From Nematopogon swammerdamellus (lineage: Eukaryota > Arthropoda > Insecta > Lepidoptera > Adelidae), in the NCBI GenBank assembly GCA_946902875.1, contig OX336353.1, forward strand, positions 20,411,151-20,475,150: DNA of 64,000 nt. The letters run 5' to 3'. The position numbers and the translations under genes are program-made. The notes below the pieces were generated by a model. The model worked only from the letters and a program-made list of their open reading frames with translations, did not search any database and was not told the DNA's origin. Shown one piece after another: positions 49,606 through 60,448 of this stretch. Positions within the stretch are counted from its first letter, which is position 1; the number at the start of each line of letters is the position of its first letter.

Positions 49606-50658
49606 ATTTTTCTGTTTATTTATATACTTACTCTTTGTTTTGTTACGCAAGTAGGTAATTGTTTTTTGTTCAATTAGTTTTTGCCTTTTGATCTTTAGCA
49701 TATTATGTTTTTTTTATATATTTTGTAGTATAAGTATACAAGTGTTTTGGTGTGGTTTTATTTTATTTATTTATTTATTTACTTTATTAGAAAACACTAC
49801 AGCATTTACATTTTCAACTACATACTGGTATTACATGCGCTAAGATACATGGCCATTCGGTGTTCCCCCTTTAGGTTCTTTAATACAGCGATATACCTAA
49901 CAGTATACATACTTAAAATAACAAAAAAAATTAATTACATACTAAGTCATCAAATCATTTATTTGTATACATAAGTTGTTAATATTGTTCAGTTCATGTA
50001 AATGTTGTCATGCTGTGCTCACTGCCTTGGGGGTGTGCTACTATCTACTTATGTAAAGTTCTATTCGGTGTCGGTACCCTGTTCGTGGGCCAATAAAAAA
50101 TTGAATAAATATATAAAATAAAAAACACTTGCGTCAAACGTCTCTACAGTTCCGCTCGCTTTTATACAAGGCCAAGAGAGATTCCGCAATTCCATCCTCT
50201 TGTTTCTTTTCGCTCCCAACGATGCCAATCGAAATAATTATCATAAAGTAAATCCCCCGCAATGGAACCCCTCTCGTCCGCCTCCCCCGCCGCGCGCGGC
50301 GGCCGGGGGGAGGGCGCGCGATAAATAGCAAAGCCAACCCCGTCGCCATTCCGTTGTTGGCAATCGAGGGCCGAAGGGTTGTCCGCTGTTCCGATGTCGA
50401 TGTAGGTAGACGTAGATAATTCGCAGAATTATCTATGTCTATTTCTCTATTTACCTATTGTTTTATTTCTTTTTCACTGACCTTTACATGTGTTGTTCTG
50501 TATTTTATTATATTTTTCGGATAAGTTGCAACAAGTCCAGTGTTGTAAATAAAACAAAAACAGCTTTTTTAAAGTTTTATGCCCGATTTTCCTTTTAGAT
50601 AGCAATACTGAACGGGGCAAAACTAAATGTTTTGACGAACAATACTTTGTATCAATGA
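49606..50658. other. AT-rich sequence with TTAT microsatellite and a hairpin
   Basis: TTTATTTATTTATTTATTTAC at 49763-49786 and the CCAATAAAAAATTGAATAAA stretch near 50090 look like retroelement tails. A hairpin, TAGACGTAGATAATTC/GAATTATCTATGTCTA, sits at about 50407-50441. A CG-rich island lies at 50270-50320. No gene. Confidence 0.4.
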
Positions 50659-50865
50659 TTTTTTTTTTATGGAAACTGACACGGTTGTTTACATCACCTA
50701 CAACATCCGTGATGTCACCCATAACACCGGGTGAACTAGGTAGGTGGCATGTCAGTGCTTCCCTTCATTTCATGTCGGCTATACTGAACTGGAAGGAAAA
50801 CACTAACTATTTACATAGCCGTTTCGACTGACGTTTCGCTCAGTGCGGTGTTACCAACCCGGCAA
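50659..50865 (-). repeat. SINE-A, minus strand
   Basis: T-run, ATGGAAACTGACACGGTTG, CTTCATTTCATGTCGGC and GTGCGGTGTTACCAACCCGG. Confidence 0.82.
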
Positions 50866-50943
50866 TGATATATTGTTAACAATGTGTGCACTTCCTGGCG
50901 AAATAAATAAACAGGACTACAGTGCAGCCGGCAAGGACCCAGC

Positions 50944-51110
50944 TATTCCTTCAATTTTGGCGTCTTCAAAAGGCGTTTGAAGTAAACAAGTTGTCCGACC
51001 TTATCGTTCACCTCATAGCCGGCATGGCGCCTCACTGAGCGTGGTTTCGCTTGGAGTGGTGTTATTGGCTGCGTCTGACTGTCTTCATTCGACTGGCCGT
51101 CGTCGTCGCG
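50944..51110 (+). repeat. LINE family E2 C-terminus
   Basis: NFGVFKRRLK-like codons, then CCGGCATGGCGCCTCACTGAG and GGAGTGGTGTTATTGGCTGC. Confidence 0.7.
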
Positions 51111-51225
51111 ATGTGTCGGCTGGGAACAAGTCACCCATGCCAGTTCTCAAGAGCCATCTGTCAACCTTTACAGAAATAGCAGTATTTTTAATGAAAGTGA
51201 CAAACAACTGCCCTTGACTTTGATT

Positions 51226-51345
51226 CATCATCATCAGCGTGTATCGGTCCACCGCTGGACACAGGCCTCTCCCAAGGCGCTCCACCAGACGCGCTCTTCG
51301 GCACTCCTCATTAATCCACTTCCGGCTATCTTTTTAGGTCGCCTG
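51226..51345 (-). repeat. LINE 3' end with (GAT)n tail, minus strand
   Basis: ATCATCATC, then GTATCGGTCCACCGCTGGAC and CTCTCCCAAGGCGCTCCACC. The minus frame gives RVWWSALGEACVQRWTDT. Confidence 0.78.
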
Positions 51346-51471
51346 TCCAACTGCTGGCTAGCTGACTTTGGTTATGTATGACTACCGAACTGCTTAGGTA
51401 CTTACTTACGTTGTAAGTGAACATTTGCGCGTGAACCCCTCTTATACAGACTCGTCTGTGGTATGCACGTG

Positions 51472-51640
51472 GGCCACCCAACTGTTTTTCCTCCCCTCGC
51501 GAAACCACGCTCGGCGACCTATCGTACCAGCACATTTGCGAAGTGTTGTAGGGCTGACCGGCCTGTTGATAAAGACGCTGAAGGACCCCACGATGAAGAA
51601 TCAATCGGGAAGCACGCTGGACGGCAGACAGACAGACTGT
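51472..51640 (-). repeat. LINE family E, decayed copy, minus strand
   Basis: CCTCGCGAAACCACGCTCGG, CACATTTGCGAAGTGTTG and GGGAAGCACGCTGGACGGCAG parallel 42717-42975. Confidence 0.6.
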
Positions 51641-52339
51641 TGTCTTCATTTGTTAACTTATGATGACAATAAACACATACTAACCTTCTAAGTCGCCTTC
51701 ATTAAAGCTTTGTAGAGAGCGTCACCACAAACTGTAAACGCTATTTGAAAGTTGGTCACACTTGCCCAGTGCCAGTGGTCATTGAACACCGACCCACTGA
51801 GCGCAGCGGCGCGGAGCAACAAAGCATCTTTGGAATATAGAAACCGACCGACAACTGCGGCAAAAGTCGATATGGTGTGCAGAATGAAGCGGGGAGAGTC
51901 GAGGAGCGAGCGACCCCAGGGACGGCCAATCGAACGCGGCGCGGCGCGTTTCCCATGGTTACGTTTACGTTGCGATGATGCGCTTTCAGGGGATACAAGT
52001 ACTGAGGGTATGCAAGTATTCAGACAGAGGACACGCTTATGTGTGGTCCCCCCCTTGGTTCAGTGGTCCGATGTCATTGAAGTTTAATTAATTAATTACA
52101 TATATCTAGCAGCTTTCTGACTCGGTATGCCGGTAATCTTTACAAGATACATATTATTATGGAGTGACTAAAGCTTGCCAACATTTTATAGCCATTATCG
52201 AAATAATGAGTGCAAGCTCTGTTTTATAATTCAATCGATAACAATCTTCACTGAAACTTGTTGGCTACAACAATTGGTGTAAGGCCACGTCCACACACGC
52301 GGCGAAAACTGGCGGTATTCTCTTTTTCAGCGCGGCGTC
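51641..52339. other. No gene recognised
   Basis: The ORF 51752-52087 is Arg/Ser-rich with a local CG-rich island at 51880-51960. No motif. Confidence 0.3.
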
Positions 52340-52503
52340 GACTAGAGAACGTACGCACCTCCATAATTTCCTGCACTCTTCCCGGTTTTCAGCTGTACGC
52401 AACCACGGTCTGCCGCCCGCGATGTCCACGATGATGTCTTCTCATACTCTGTTTCCCTATCCACGGTCGCCGCCGCCGCCGCCGTACCGTCTCCGCCGGT
52501 GTA
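52340..52503. repeat. Probable LINE-derived sequence, CGCCGCCGCCG tract
   Basis: TTTCCTGCACTCTTCCCGG..CACGATGATGTCTTCTCATAC resembles 11400-11545 in outline. Assignment is weak. Confidence 0.3.
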
Positions 52504-52757
52504 GGAGGTCCCTTCCCTTAACCCCTTACTAGGTGGTAGGCTCGAATTGTAGCCGACTGGGTTGGTACCACCGTACTGGATGTAAGATGGCCGCATATAG
52601 CAGCCTCGGTTGTGTTCTCCTCTAGTCCAGTATAGCCAGCAATCCAGTGAAGTCTCCGGTATGGCACCTACCTTCTCGGAGGTGATATTGGCTGGCTGGT
52701 CGGAGCATGTGCTTTGGCCCCTCCGACACAGCCACTCATACCGGATTACATAAAAAA
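52504..52757 (+). repeat. SINE-B, body and tail
   Basis: Begins in the AGGTCCCTTCCCTTAACCC block, with GGGTTGGTACCACCGTACTGG, CCAGTATAGCCAGCAATCC and GGATTACATAAAAAAA. The tRNA head is missing. Confidence 0.88.
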
Positions 52758-52842
52758 AGGAGCCTAGCGGGAGAGGCATGTAAAGATTTTATTTTAAACC
52801 CTAAATTTATTTATAACTTAAAACAAAATCGAACGATCGCGT

Positions 52843-53076
52843 GTGGACAAAGAGCTCATCAGTTTTAAAACGAAGCTCGCTTCAATCAGGAAGTTGTCAA
52901 TTCGCAAGGTATGTGTTCGTTTTGTTAGAGTCTTGTATACATTCGCCTTTACCTTACAGGCCTCCCCAGCCTCCTTGAGAATCGTCGGAACTCGGAACAG
53001 TACTCCCGCCCCGCCCCGCCTCCCTCCGCCGCCCTATACCCCGCTCCCCGGGATCGACGCACTCTCCCGGAATTAA
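52843..53076 (+). CDS. Possible coding segment, unidentified
   Basis: The frame DKELISFKTKLASIRKLSIR ends at a good donor (AAG|GTATGT, 52909). A pyrimidine-rich acceptor, CCTTTACCTTACAG, occurs about 54 bases on, followed by ASPASLRIVGTRNSTPAPPR and a proline-rich end with TAA. The reading frame also stays open straight through. No family is recognised and there is no upstream exon. Intron-retaining or chance ORF are both possible. Confidence 0.2.
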   Translation: MDKELISFKTKLASIRKLSIRKVCVRFVRVLYTFAFTLQASPASLRIVGTRNSTPAPPRLPPPPYTPLPGIDALSRN

Positions 53077-53758
53077 TTTAAATGATTCGCTTTAATATGT
53101 TTTGTTTTTCGCTTATTTTGACGCCATTTCGGTATGCGTGCTGTAGGTCTACCGGCGTTCACTCACTCGCCCGTGTGAGTGCGAGAAATGTGGCGAGAAC
53201 GCTATAATGGCACCGGTGAAACAGGCGAGTGACGTCATTCTCGCACTCCCACATTTTACTCGCTAGAGCTGTCGATCTAGTCGATTATAGCCTTCTCTAT
53301 ATGTCCTTTCAAGACGACAAGGACGGAATACAGAATGCTATGAGTCGACACGGAGTCGATCTATCAAACAATTGGCACCGGGGTTTTTGACGTTTCTTTG
53401 ACAGATAAACTCCCCGATATTTGCCGCTAAACTCGCAAGCTAAGGATCAACTTCTTGGCGTTCACTTCATGAGAAAACTGACGAAAACATCGAAATAAAT
53501 TTATTAACTGAACAAAAATATTATAAAAGTATTTACAAATACATAATAAATACTGTAGAAAATATAGAAATGATAGGAAATAAAATTAAAGAAAATGCAG
53601 GACCCGGCATCCAAGCCAATAATTATTTTAAAAAAAAATTACAGCGGTTCGTAAACAAACAAGCAAACACGACATTCGCTTCGCGATGTTTTCTTTTGTG
53701 GTTTCTTTCTTTCTACGAAACATTTACGTAAGCGGCGGGCGGTCGGCGCGGTCTTGGC

Positions 53759-53913
53759 TTGGACTCTTTTGCTGGAATCCGGCCGACGTGCGTCGATGAG
53801 CTTACAGCAAGAACATCGGCGCGAACAAGCGAGGCTATCACTCAGCAGAATCCACTCGAGGAAACCGGCCGACACCAACAAAAGAAAGCCGACGCTATAT
53901 CACCCAATTCCAA
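53759..53913 (+). CDS. Possible exon with strong donor, unidentified
   Basis: Two frames are open before the donor CCAAG|GTATGT at 53914. The more protein-like reads MDSFAGIRPTCVDELTARTS, then EAITQQNPLEETGRHQQKKA and DAISPNSK, which would end in phase 0. Local GC is higher than the AT-rich flank. No homology recognised. Confidence 0.2.
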
Positions 53914-54209
53914 GGTATGTACTTACCTATTTCTTTTTATGTACCATGTGTTTATCTCTGAATTCTTTCTAGTACCTACCTACCTATGCACTCACCAATA
54001 TTTATAAAGTACATAGGTACCTATGATAAATAGGTACTATAAACGATTATGGTAATAGATGTCACTTATCAACTTGAAATTTGTAAAATTGTAACCTCTT
54101 CTTTTTTGTCATCTGTGCGACAGAAGGTTGAAAAACTACAATAGCTTTGCATCAACCTCTACTTTCTATGCTGAATCAAATGTTGCTCTTAATTATTATT
54201 AACCAATTC

Positions 54210-54365
54210 TAGTGTACAGTACGCGGCGGTAAATAATGTGCATCATGCTTTGATGACTTTCTGGTTGTAGAGCATTGTCTCGGTCATACAGATACCTGCG
54301 AGTTATTGCGACAGAGACGACACTCTACAGCCGCACTGTCTAGTTTATCTCCAAAGAACATTGCG
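54210..54365. mobile_element. Decayed relative of the 18.8-kb foldback
   Basis: GGCGGTAAATAATGTGCATC, GGTTGTAGAGCATTGTCTCGG, GCGACAGAGACGACACTCTAC and AACATTGCGCATTAT follow the order of the 18836-19006 palindrome with many substitutions. Confidence 0.6.
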
Positions 54366-54599
54366 CATTATTTTAAATTGTATTTGCTAGATAATGACTG
54401 CCCTTCCATTTTATGCAAGTGATACTTACCAACGCACGGAGGGTCATAGGTATATACGCTTCCCATAAACGCTTCTCTCAACAATGAAGGTATTCTTATC
54501 TCTGGTAAAAAAAGTAAACAAAACAATAATAAGAATAAAATATTTTTATTTACACATACAATTTACACAAAAACCTAATTAGGTAAACTAAAGAACTAA

Positions 54600-54788
54600 T
54601 TGAGCATCTTAATAATAAACGCTGAGCACATGCTGGCATTGATGTTGTGGAAGGACTTGGTGCTTGCAACCAGCAGATGGTAGTGTGCTGCACCAAACCC
54701 GAGGATGTGCTCCGTTTATGTAGGGAGGGTGTTCATTGTCCCAAGTGAGCCACTGCTGGGGTTTGTTGAAAACGCCCTCGGTTGTCCT
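54600..54788 (-). pseudogene. Candidate last exon of the minus-strand Myb/SANT-like gene
   Basis: On the minus strand a clean acceptor (TTTAATTTGCAG) opens sequence that, in the phase left by the 55754-55940 exon, encodes DNRGRFQQTPAVAHLGQ and a TGA. A longer alternative frame (TTEGVFNKPQQWLTWDNEHP and on, ending near 54600) also stays open and contains more typical residues, but needs a different incoming phase. AATAAA-like TAAATAAAAA follows at about 54540-54550 on the minus strand, as expected for a 3' UTR. Assigned by position, splice signal and orientation; the family is uncertain. Confidence 0.35.
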
Positions 54789-54894
54789 GCAAATTAAAAC
54801 AAAAAATATCTTTAAATTATATTGTTTTGATTAGCGTAGGTACTTAGATGTATTTGGATCACATTAGACCATTACATTGCTTGGACATTTAAGA

Positions 54895-55565
54895 ACAGGT
54901 GCCAAGTGCGAGTTTAACTCGCGCACTGAGGGTTCCGTACTACCACACAACATATATTTTGTTATACACGGTGTTAACTTTTTTCGCGACATTTCAATTT
55001 TAATACCGAATATTAAACCATTTCGTATACTGATTATTTTGTGGTACTAAAAAATAAAATCTAAAATAGTTTTAAAAAATTTGCATATTTTCTTCAAAAT
55101 TTTACCTCAGCGACAATTTCTCTTTGGAATGGCGGAGCCGCGCGCCTGCGACCGTGCGTACCCAGCTGACTGACAACGTGTCGCGCGCGCGCTAGCTGTT
55201 GTATCGTGTCGATATGAATGTGATTTTTTTGATTTATTTGAAAAATTACTCAGCTTTCGATTTTTTTGGTAATGCAGTGGGATTCCTATTATGAAATACC
55301 ATGTTTTTATACCAAATATAGAAATTGAAAATTTTAAAACCAAAGCTAAAAAAAAATTACCCCCTTTTTCGGGCATCAGTATGTGACCCAAAACAACCCC
55401 CTTTCGGGAATGTTGCCTATTTAAGTTAACACCGTGTATATTTACCAAAATAATTGTGGTTTTGAAAATCAAGAAACGCGTAATTACAAAACTGAAAAAA
55501 TATATAAAAATAATTTTTTTATGTGATATGTCCTATAAGGGTTCCGTTTTTTCCTCCAAAAAACT
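54895..55565 (-). repeat. GTTCCG-type repeat containing a nested MITE
   Basis: AAGTGCGAGTTTAACTCGCG, CTGAGGGTTCCGTACTACC and, after the interruption, TTTACCAAAATAATTGTGG and GGGTTCCGTTTTTTCC. Confidence 0.7.
54967..55436. mobile_element. Nested MITE with CACGGTGTTAAC termini
   Basis: The left end CACGGTGTTAACTT and the right end AAGTTAACACCGTG are inverted repeats. TA (possibly TATA) flanks both sides. Length is 470 bp, almost the same as the CAGGGTGTTT element at 5333. It interrupts a GTTCCG repeat whose unbroken equivalent is at 29022-29140. Confidence 0.78.
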
Positions 55566-55753
55566 TTTGTTTAGTATTGAAATGGGAATTAGTTTATATG
55601 GTTACTGAATGTTTTTATTTAGTCTGAATTCATCGTACACCTTTATTATTTCTGTTAATCCCATGAATCTGCTCCCGGACTTAATGTAGTGACTGCTGCA
55701 ACAGCCTGTATATATTATATAGCAATACTTACATTAAAACATTTTTTTTACCT

Positions 55754-55942
55754 GCAGAAACTGCCGCAGAAGCTCCAACTGTTGCCGCCGAAACTCCTCC
55801 TGAGACACCAGGCACCACTCTCTGAGGGCCATGTCCTGCCGCCTGTCTTCAGCGTGTACCCGCTCGTACTCCTCAATAACCTCGCGCATAGGCGGGTTGA
55901 TTTGCACGAAGCTCACGAGGGGGGCGGCCAGCAGGCGTACCT
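55754..55942 (-). pseudogene. Internal exon of a Myb/SANT-like gene (possible pseudogene)
   Basis: Minus strand: acceptor TTTTTTCCATTAAG, coding VRLLAAPLVSFVQINPPMRE, VIEEYERVHAEDRRQDMALR and EWCLVSQEEFRRQQLELLRQ, then FLQ and donor GTAAAAAAAA. High GC against AT-rich flanks, consistent third-position bias and matching splice sites make this a convincing exon. The C-terminal half is a charged amphipathic helix (EEFRRQQLELLRQFLQ), as seen at the end of many insect Myb/SANT-like proteins, including the DNA-binding partner proteins of Harbinger transposons; that placement is inference. Incoming and outgoing phases are both 0. The neighbouring upstream piece has an in-frame stop, so the locus may be a pseudogene, although this exon itself is intact. 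Confidence 0.55.
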
Positions 55943-56239
55943 TAATGGAAAAAAATAATTTAATTAGGCATCTATCTTTTTTAACTTTAAGACATAATGA
56001 TGCAGATGATATATCTTTATGATTTATATTTATGATTTAACGTAAAACCATCCTAAGAAATGACAGATTGTAACAGTGAAAACAGTATGTAAATTAATAA
56101 AGTGGTTCTCAAGTTATAAGGATATTCATATATTATATAGACGTGCGTCGGCCCGTCGCAATTATAGCTCGGTACTTTATTGTGAAAAATTTTGCTTCTA
56201 TGTTACCTACTTTACTTTTATTCAAGAGAGAGTAGTGTT

Positions 56240-56512
56240 GTTGAAAATAAAATTGATTAAAAAGAAATGTTTTCCTTGTTTTCTTCCCTAAAACTGCTGC
56301 TTGCATACTAGACGATAGCGTCGCGGCAGCGTTGAAAATAAAATTTATTAAAAAGAAATGTTTTCCTTGTTTTCTTCCCTAAAACTGCTGCTTGCATACT
56401 AGACGATAGCGTCGCGGCAGCGTTGAAAATAAAATTGATTAAAAAGAAATGTTTTCCTTGTTTTCTTCCCTAAAACTGCTGCTTGCATACTAGACGATAG
56501 CGTCGCGGCAGC
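56240..56512. repeat. Three tandem copies of a 91-bp unit
   Basis: Copies start at 56240, 56331 and 56422 with GTTGAAAATAAAATT(G/T)ATTA and end GATAGCGTCGCGGCAGC. They are almost identical. Located in the intron of the minus-strand gene. Confidence 0.95.
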
Positions 56513-56674
56513 GGTGTTTCGAGCATACCGTCACGGCATTGCATACATTTTTCCTGCCCTGCTGCACGTCACCGTCTAGATAGTGCATAAACAGTCGTTG
56601 GCTACATACATACAATGAAGTATGTAAACAACACTACAGTAAATAAATACCAATGTGATTTAAAATATGCTTAC

Positions 56675-56860
56675 CGGTAGAGTGTTCACTATGACCTCGG
56701 AGTCCCCGAGTCCGAAGCCCCGTCCCAACACCGCCAGCATCCGCTCGTTCTATTGCTCCAGCAGAGCTACCGGTGCCGCCGGCCCACACCCGTTCCGTGG
56801 GCCTGCCGCCTGGCTCTACCGGCCAAGTTTTTTAAGTGAACTACTGTCTATTGTCCGTCC
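56675..56860 (-). pseudogene. Exon-like piece with in-frame stop, same minus-strand gene
   Basis: Minus-strand frame: SQAAGPRNGCGPAAPVALLE, Q, TAG stop, NERMLAVLGRGFGLGDSEVI, VNTLP, then donor GTAAGC at about 56673. The portion after the stop is protein-like, and its phase (0) joins directly to VRLLAAPL of the next exon. A TTTTTTTTCAG acceptor lies at about 56863, but stops follow it in every frame, so the true 5' limit is unclear. Another frame is open across the whole piece but is low-complexity (Gly/Arg). The simplest reading is a formerly coding exon with a CAG-to-TAG type change. Confidence 0.4.
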
Positions 56861-56977
56861 AATACTGAAAAAAAAGATGAACATATTTGTAAAATATTAT
56901 ATTAGTACGACCATTGTAATACGACTTATTAAGTTTGATGTTTGAAAGGAATTTGTGAATACATAAATATAACACAC

Positions 56978-57170
56978 CTTGTGCTACTGTTGCCATGTTA
57001 TGGCGCAGCCCCCCGATGCTTTGAGGCGCTCCGTTAGGCCCATCCAGAGGCGCGAGCATCGCATTCTCTCCCGACAGCCGGCCCCGCGCCAACTGCGGAT
57101 TTTGTTCCATGAACTCCGCCATCACATCATATCTCTTTGCACCGCAGTTGGCCGGGAGCGGAGTGTGGAT
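56978..57170 (-). pseudogene. Exon-like piece, Myb/SANT-like N-terminal region
   Basis: Minus-strand frame: LPANCGAKRYDVMAEFMEQN, PQLARGRLSGENAMLAPLDG, PNGAPQSIGGLRHNMATVAQ, then donor CAAG|GTGTGT at 56977. The FMExNPxLARG pattern is like the first helix of Myb/SANT-like DNA-binding domains in insect proteins; the two later helices are not visible. The exit phase (1) does not agree with the next piece in its best frame, another sign that this locus is decayed or that I have one splice site wrong. Confidence 0.4.
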
Positions 57171-57224
57171 GAGGTGCCTGCACTTGGCTCATGTTGCGTT
57201 ACACTCAAGTACGGTATTTATTGA

Positions 57225-58040
57225 AGAAAAATTGGTAAATTCTTCTGTTTTTTTTTTTTTTATTAAACATGACAGTTGATTGACTGACACTGGCACATGG
57301 TCTAGGTCGACATAGTCTATGCTAAGCACTCATTTGTATCAGTAAAAATGGTTAAAAGGTAGTAATTAATAATTTTTTTGGCATAAATGTTCACGAATTT
57401 CCATAAATTATAAATGCAACTTATAAATAATTAGATAACATAAGTTATTAATAAGTAATCGCAAGTAATCTAGGCCGTCTTATCTATGGTAGGTCGACAC
57501 TCACTTGAACGCCGGTACCGATACAAATGACGCTAAAAGTGAGAAGGAGTACGAGTAAACTCCCTCGCATATTTCAAGCGAGAAATGCCGGTAGGGCCCC
57601 TGGTTGCTTTGCTGTCACACCGCGCCGCGCCGCGCCGCGCCGCCACCGTCGTATGAGAGTCGCTGTCGAACAATCTGCGCGCGGGGTTATTCTACATTAG
57701 CAAATCATCGCTACTAGCAATCTCTCATGATCCGCCTCGCTCGCTCCAACCGACTTCTCAATGCGTCTGGTGAGACAAGGCTGTGGCTACCGCTGTATTT
57801 TTTTTATTGCGATAATCGTTATGAAAATAGACAGGCTCGTCCCGCCCGCCAAACCTTGGCCAAGCAACCAACCGAGTTGGTCGAATTCTACGAGCTTGGA
57901 CGGAACGAATTTGGCAGAAATTTAAAACACAACTTCACCGATAGTTTTTATGGCACTAGCAGCAATGTGTTGTGTTGTGTGATTGTGTGTGAGACCCAAC
58001 TGCTTTCAACTGGTGGCGAACCGCTCGAAAGCTTTTGACC
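57225..58040. other. No gene; CCGCG tandem tract
   Basis: GCCGCGCCGCGCCGCGCCGC at about 57620-57645 sits in a CG-rich patch. The ORF 57727-58038 lacks motifs and splice context. Confidence 0.3.
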
Positions 58041-59361
58041 AAGTTTAGGTTATATCATTTGAGCCGCCCGGCCGCCCACTGTATGGGCACATACAAGTAT
58101 GTAGGTGCATTTGCAATATCTTTGCCTTTACATATTAGATATATATAACCTATGCACGGTTTCGGTTTTAAATTAACGCATAATTCATATCCAAATTAAC
58201 TTGCCGCACCAACATGCTGTACCTACTGTTGTAAGAACAGGAAACACTGAATTTTTACTAGCCGCGCGCCGCCGAGATAAGAGTAAGTTTAGTGATGAAT
58301 GTGTTAATAGGTATTTATTATTTAGAACCATTTGAAGTTTCCATCGCTCTGTTCGCCATAGGAACCGGAGGCGCAGGTCGGCCGGGTCACTAATGTACAA
58401 CAATGTGGCGCAACGTACATTGTACGAGTCGGTAAATAAACAAGTAAATAGTTACTGTTAAATATCCTACCCAATGGGCGAACGGTACGTGCTATTGTCC
58501 ATCGGCGCGTGGCGCCGCGCGTCGTCGTCGTCGTCGTCGCGTCGTCTCACCGCGCGGCGCGCGCGCGTCTGTCTGTCTGTTTGTATGTCTGTCTGTGCAC
58601 GCAGCTCTATTAGCGCATGTGTGCGGGGGACGCCGCGCGCCGCGTCTTTATGTCCGCTAAGTACAATAAGCAGTCAAATATTGGAACTCCAGTTCACACC
58701 GGTCGCCAAATATGACACGCACACAGCGCCGGCCGCCGCAGCGGAGCGGGGCGCCGCGATGTTTGAATTTGGAATCTACGTTCGAAAATGCAGCCATTGC
58801 TTTTCTCGCCAATCGGATTCTTGTGAAAATTAATGCTGAATGAGTCCTGTATTTTACGATCTGCTAAATTGGAGTACCTAATCGTATAATATAGCGCTGC
58901 TCCTAATCTCGATTTTATATTATAATTATAGCTTTGGCCTGCGGCTTCGCTCGCGTGAAATTCGTATTTAAAAATAAGAAAGTACTACCTTTATTTCGGC
59001 GCGCGGAACAATTCGATTTGTAGGAGAGCAACACAGAGGTGTCTGTCGTGTCGGTTTGCGGCACGAAATCGCGCACGACAGTTTCGGGTACAGCCCGAAC
59101 ACGGTGCGTGCAAGCCGAAATGTTCCGAGCACGATCGTGTTTCCGTGCTAGCTATGCCAGCCCGACGCCCGGTCGACACGATAAGCACGAACCGTGTTGA
59201 CGGCATGCTGATGTGATTATGCGCGCGCGCACCTACAAGAATTTAGGATTTCTTTATTTATTTCTTACTTATACAATGTCAGCCCAACGCAAAATTTTTC
59301 CTATAATTAGGAATAAGATGTCAAAGAAACAAAAGAAACTCTTTTGTTTTCTTGTTTCCTT
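58041..59361. other. CpG-rich patches, GTC and TCTG microsatellites, no gene assigned
   Basis: CGTCGTCGTCGTCGTCG at 58521-58541 and TCTGTCTGTCTG at 58568-58580 lie in a CG-rich block to 58770. The 119-codon ORF at 58474 reads through these repeats and is not supported. A second CG-rich patch at 58995-59205 is also unassigned. Confidence 0.35.
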
Positions 59362-59448
59362 ATCCCTTAGTCGCCTTTTACGACATGCACGGGTAGAGAT
59401 GCAGTGGGGTTATTATTTTTAAGTACCGGCCCCACACGGTAATACAAT
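59362..59448 (-). repeat. Alternative SINE head, alone, minus strand
   Basis: TTAGTCGCCTTTTACGACATG, GAGATGCAGTGGGG and GTACCGGCCCCACACGGTA are the complement of the head of 47239-47561. The SINE-A body is absent. Confidence 0.7.
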
Positions 59449-59739
59449 ATCATTGCTAAATCATGGCCCAGGCCCACTTGTGGCATAATAACTTCCGTCT
59501 CGTGTACAGCGGGCTGGCTCGTGTCGTGCGTGACACGAACACGAAACGGGCCAGCTAGGCTGAGCCGAGTTTAACCGAGCACGCGCGGCGTCGTACACGG
59601 GGCGCGCACGCTCGCTTGATTCCTGTGCACCGGGCTGCGTTCGTGTCCAACTCGACACGATACGACAGGTCTGGAGCAACATCTTAGCGTAATTTTATTA
59701 GCCTATCCTGTGTCCCGAAATGTGCTTTTACTAAGTTTC

Positions 59740-59895
59740 ATCGAATTCGGATGATCGGTTCAAGAGTTATGGATGAACATACATACATACATACATACGG
59801 AAGAGATTTTAAAAAATCGTCAATTTAGTATTAGTATCATACAGACGCAGTATCTCATAAAATAAAGTAACTTAGTACCTATTGATTTTGTGTGT
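59740..59895 (-). repeat. Family H repeat with TACA microsatellite, minus strand
   Basis: GAATTCGGATGATCGGTTCAAG, an ACATACATACATACATACAT run (59780-59799) and GACGCAGTATCTCATAAAATA are the complement of family H. Confidence 0.65.
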
Positions 59896-60448
59896 GTGTG
59901 TTTTTTTTTTTACTTCAGCCGATTCCGTTGGTTCTCAGTCTATTGGTCACTTCACTCCTAAGAGCAACTGAGAGCCTGAAAAATCAAACTTCTCCAAATT
60001 GTTCAGAGTTTGGTTGGGTTAAACACGCGTGAATTAAAAAAACTGATTAGGTACCTACTTACTGTTTAGAGAGAGTTCTGCGATTTTATATTTTCAAGTT
60101 GGGAATTGGGACGAAACATTTAATATCACATCTATCTACTAAAGTATGCGTGGTCCTAATTACATATTCAGACAATTATTTTCCGTTCAAATACGAATAC
60201 CGTGAATGTGAGGAAAACCTATGAATTTTATTGTAGAATACCTACTCTGTGATAATTATATGAATTCGGCCGCGCGTGTCAGTATCGATCGATCCTCTCG
60301 GAATAGCCTGGCCGGCCTATAAGCCAGTGAGTCGGAAGAAATTCTGCGGCACGACAACAAACAAACGGAACGCCGCCGCCCCGCCGCGCCGACCCACCCT
60401 CTGCGGATATACACACACACCCCTCTCCGTCGCGTCGTCGCGTACGAA
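59896..60448. other. No gene recognised
   Basis: AT-rich to 60240, then CCGCCGCCCCGCCGCGCCGA leading into the TIR array. Confidence 0.3.

Noticed and set aside
58474..58833. 119-codon ORF with Ser run
   Set aside because: Driven by GTC and TCTG microsatellites; no signal peptide or domain.
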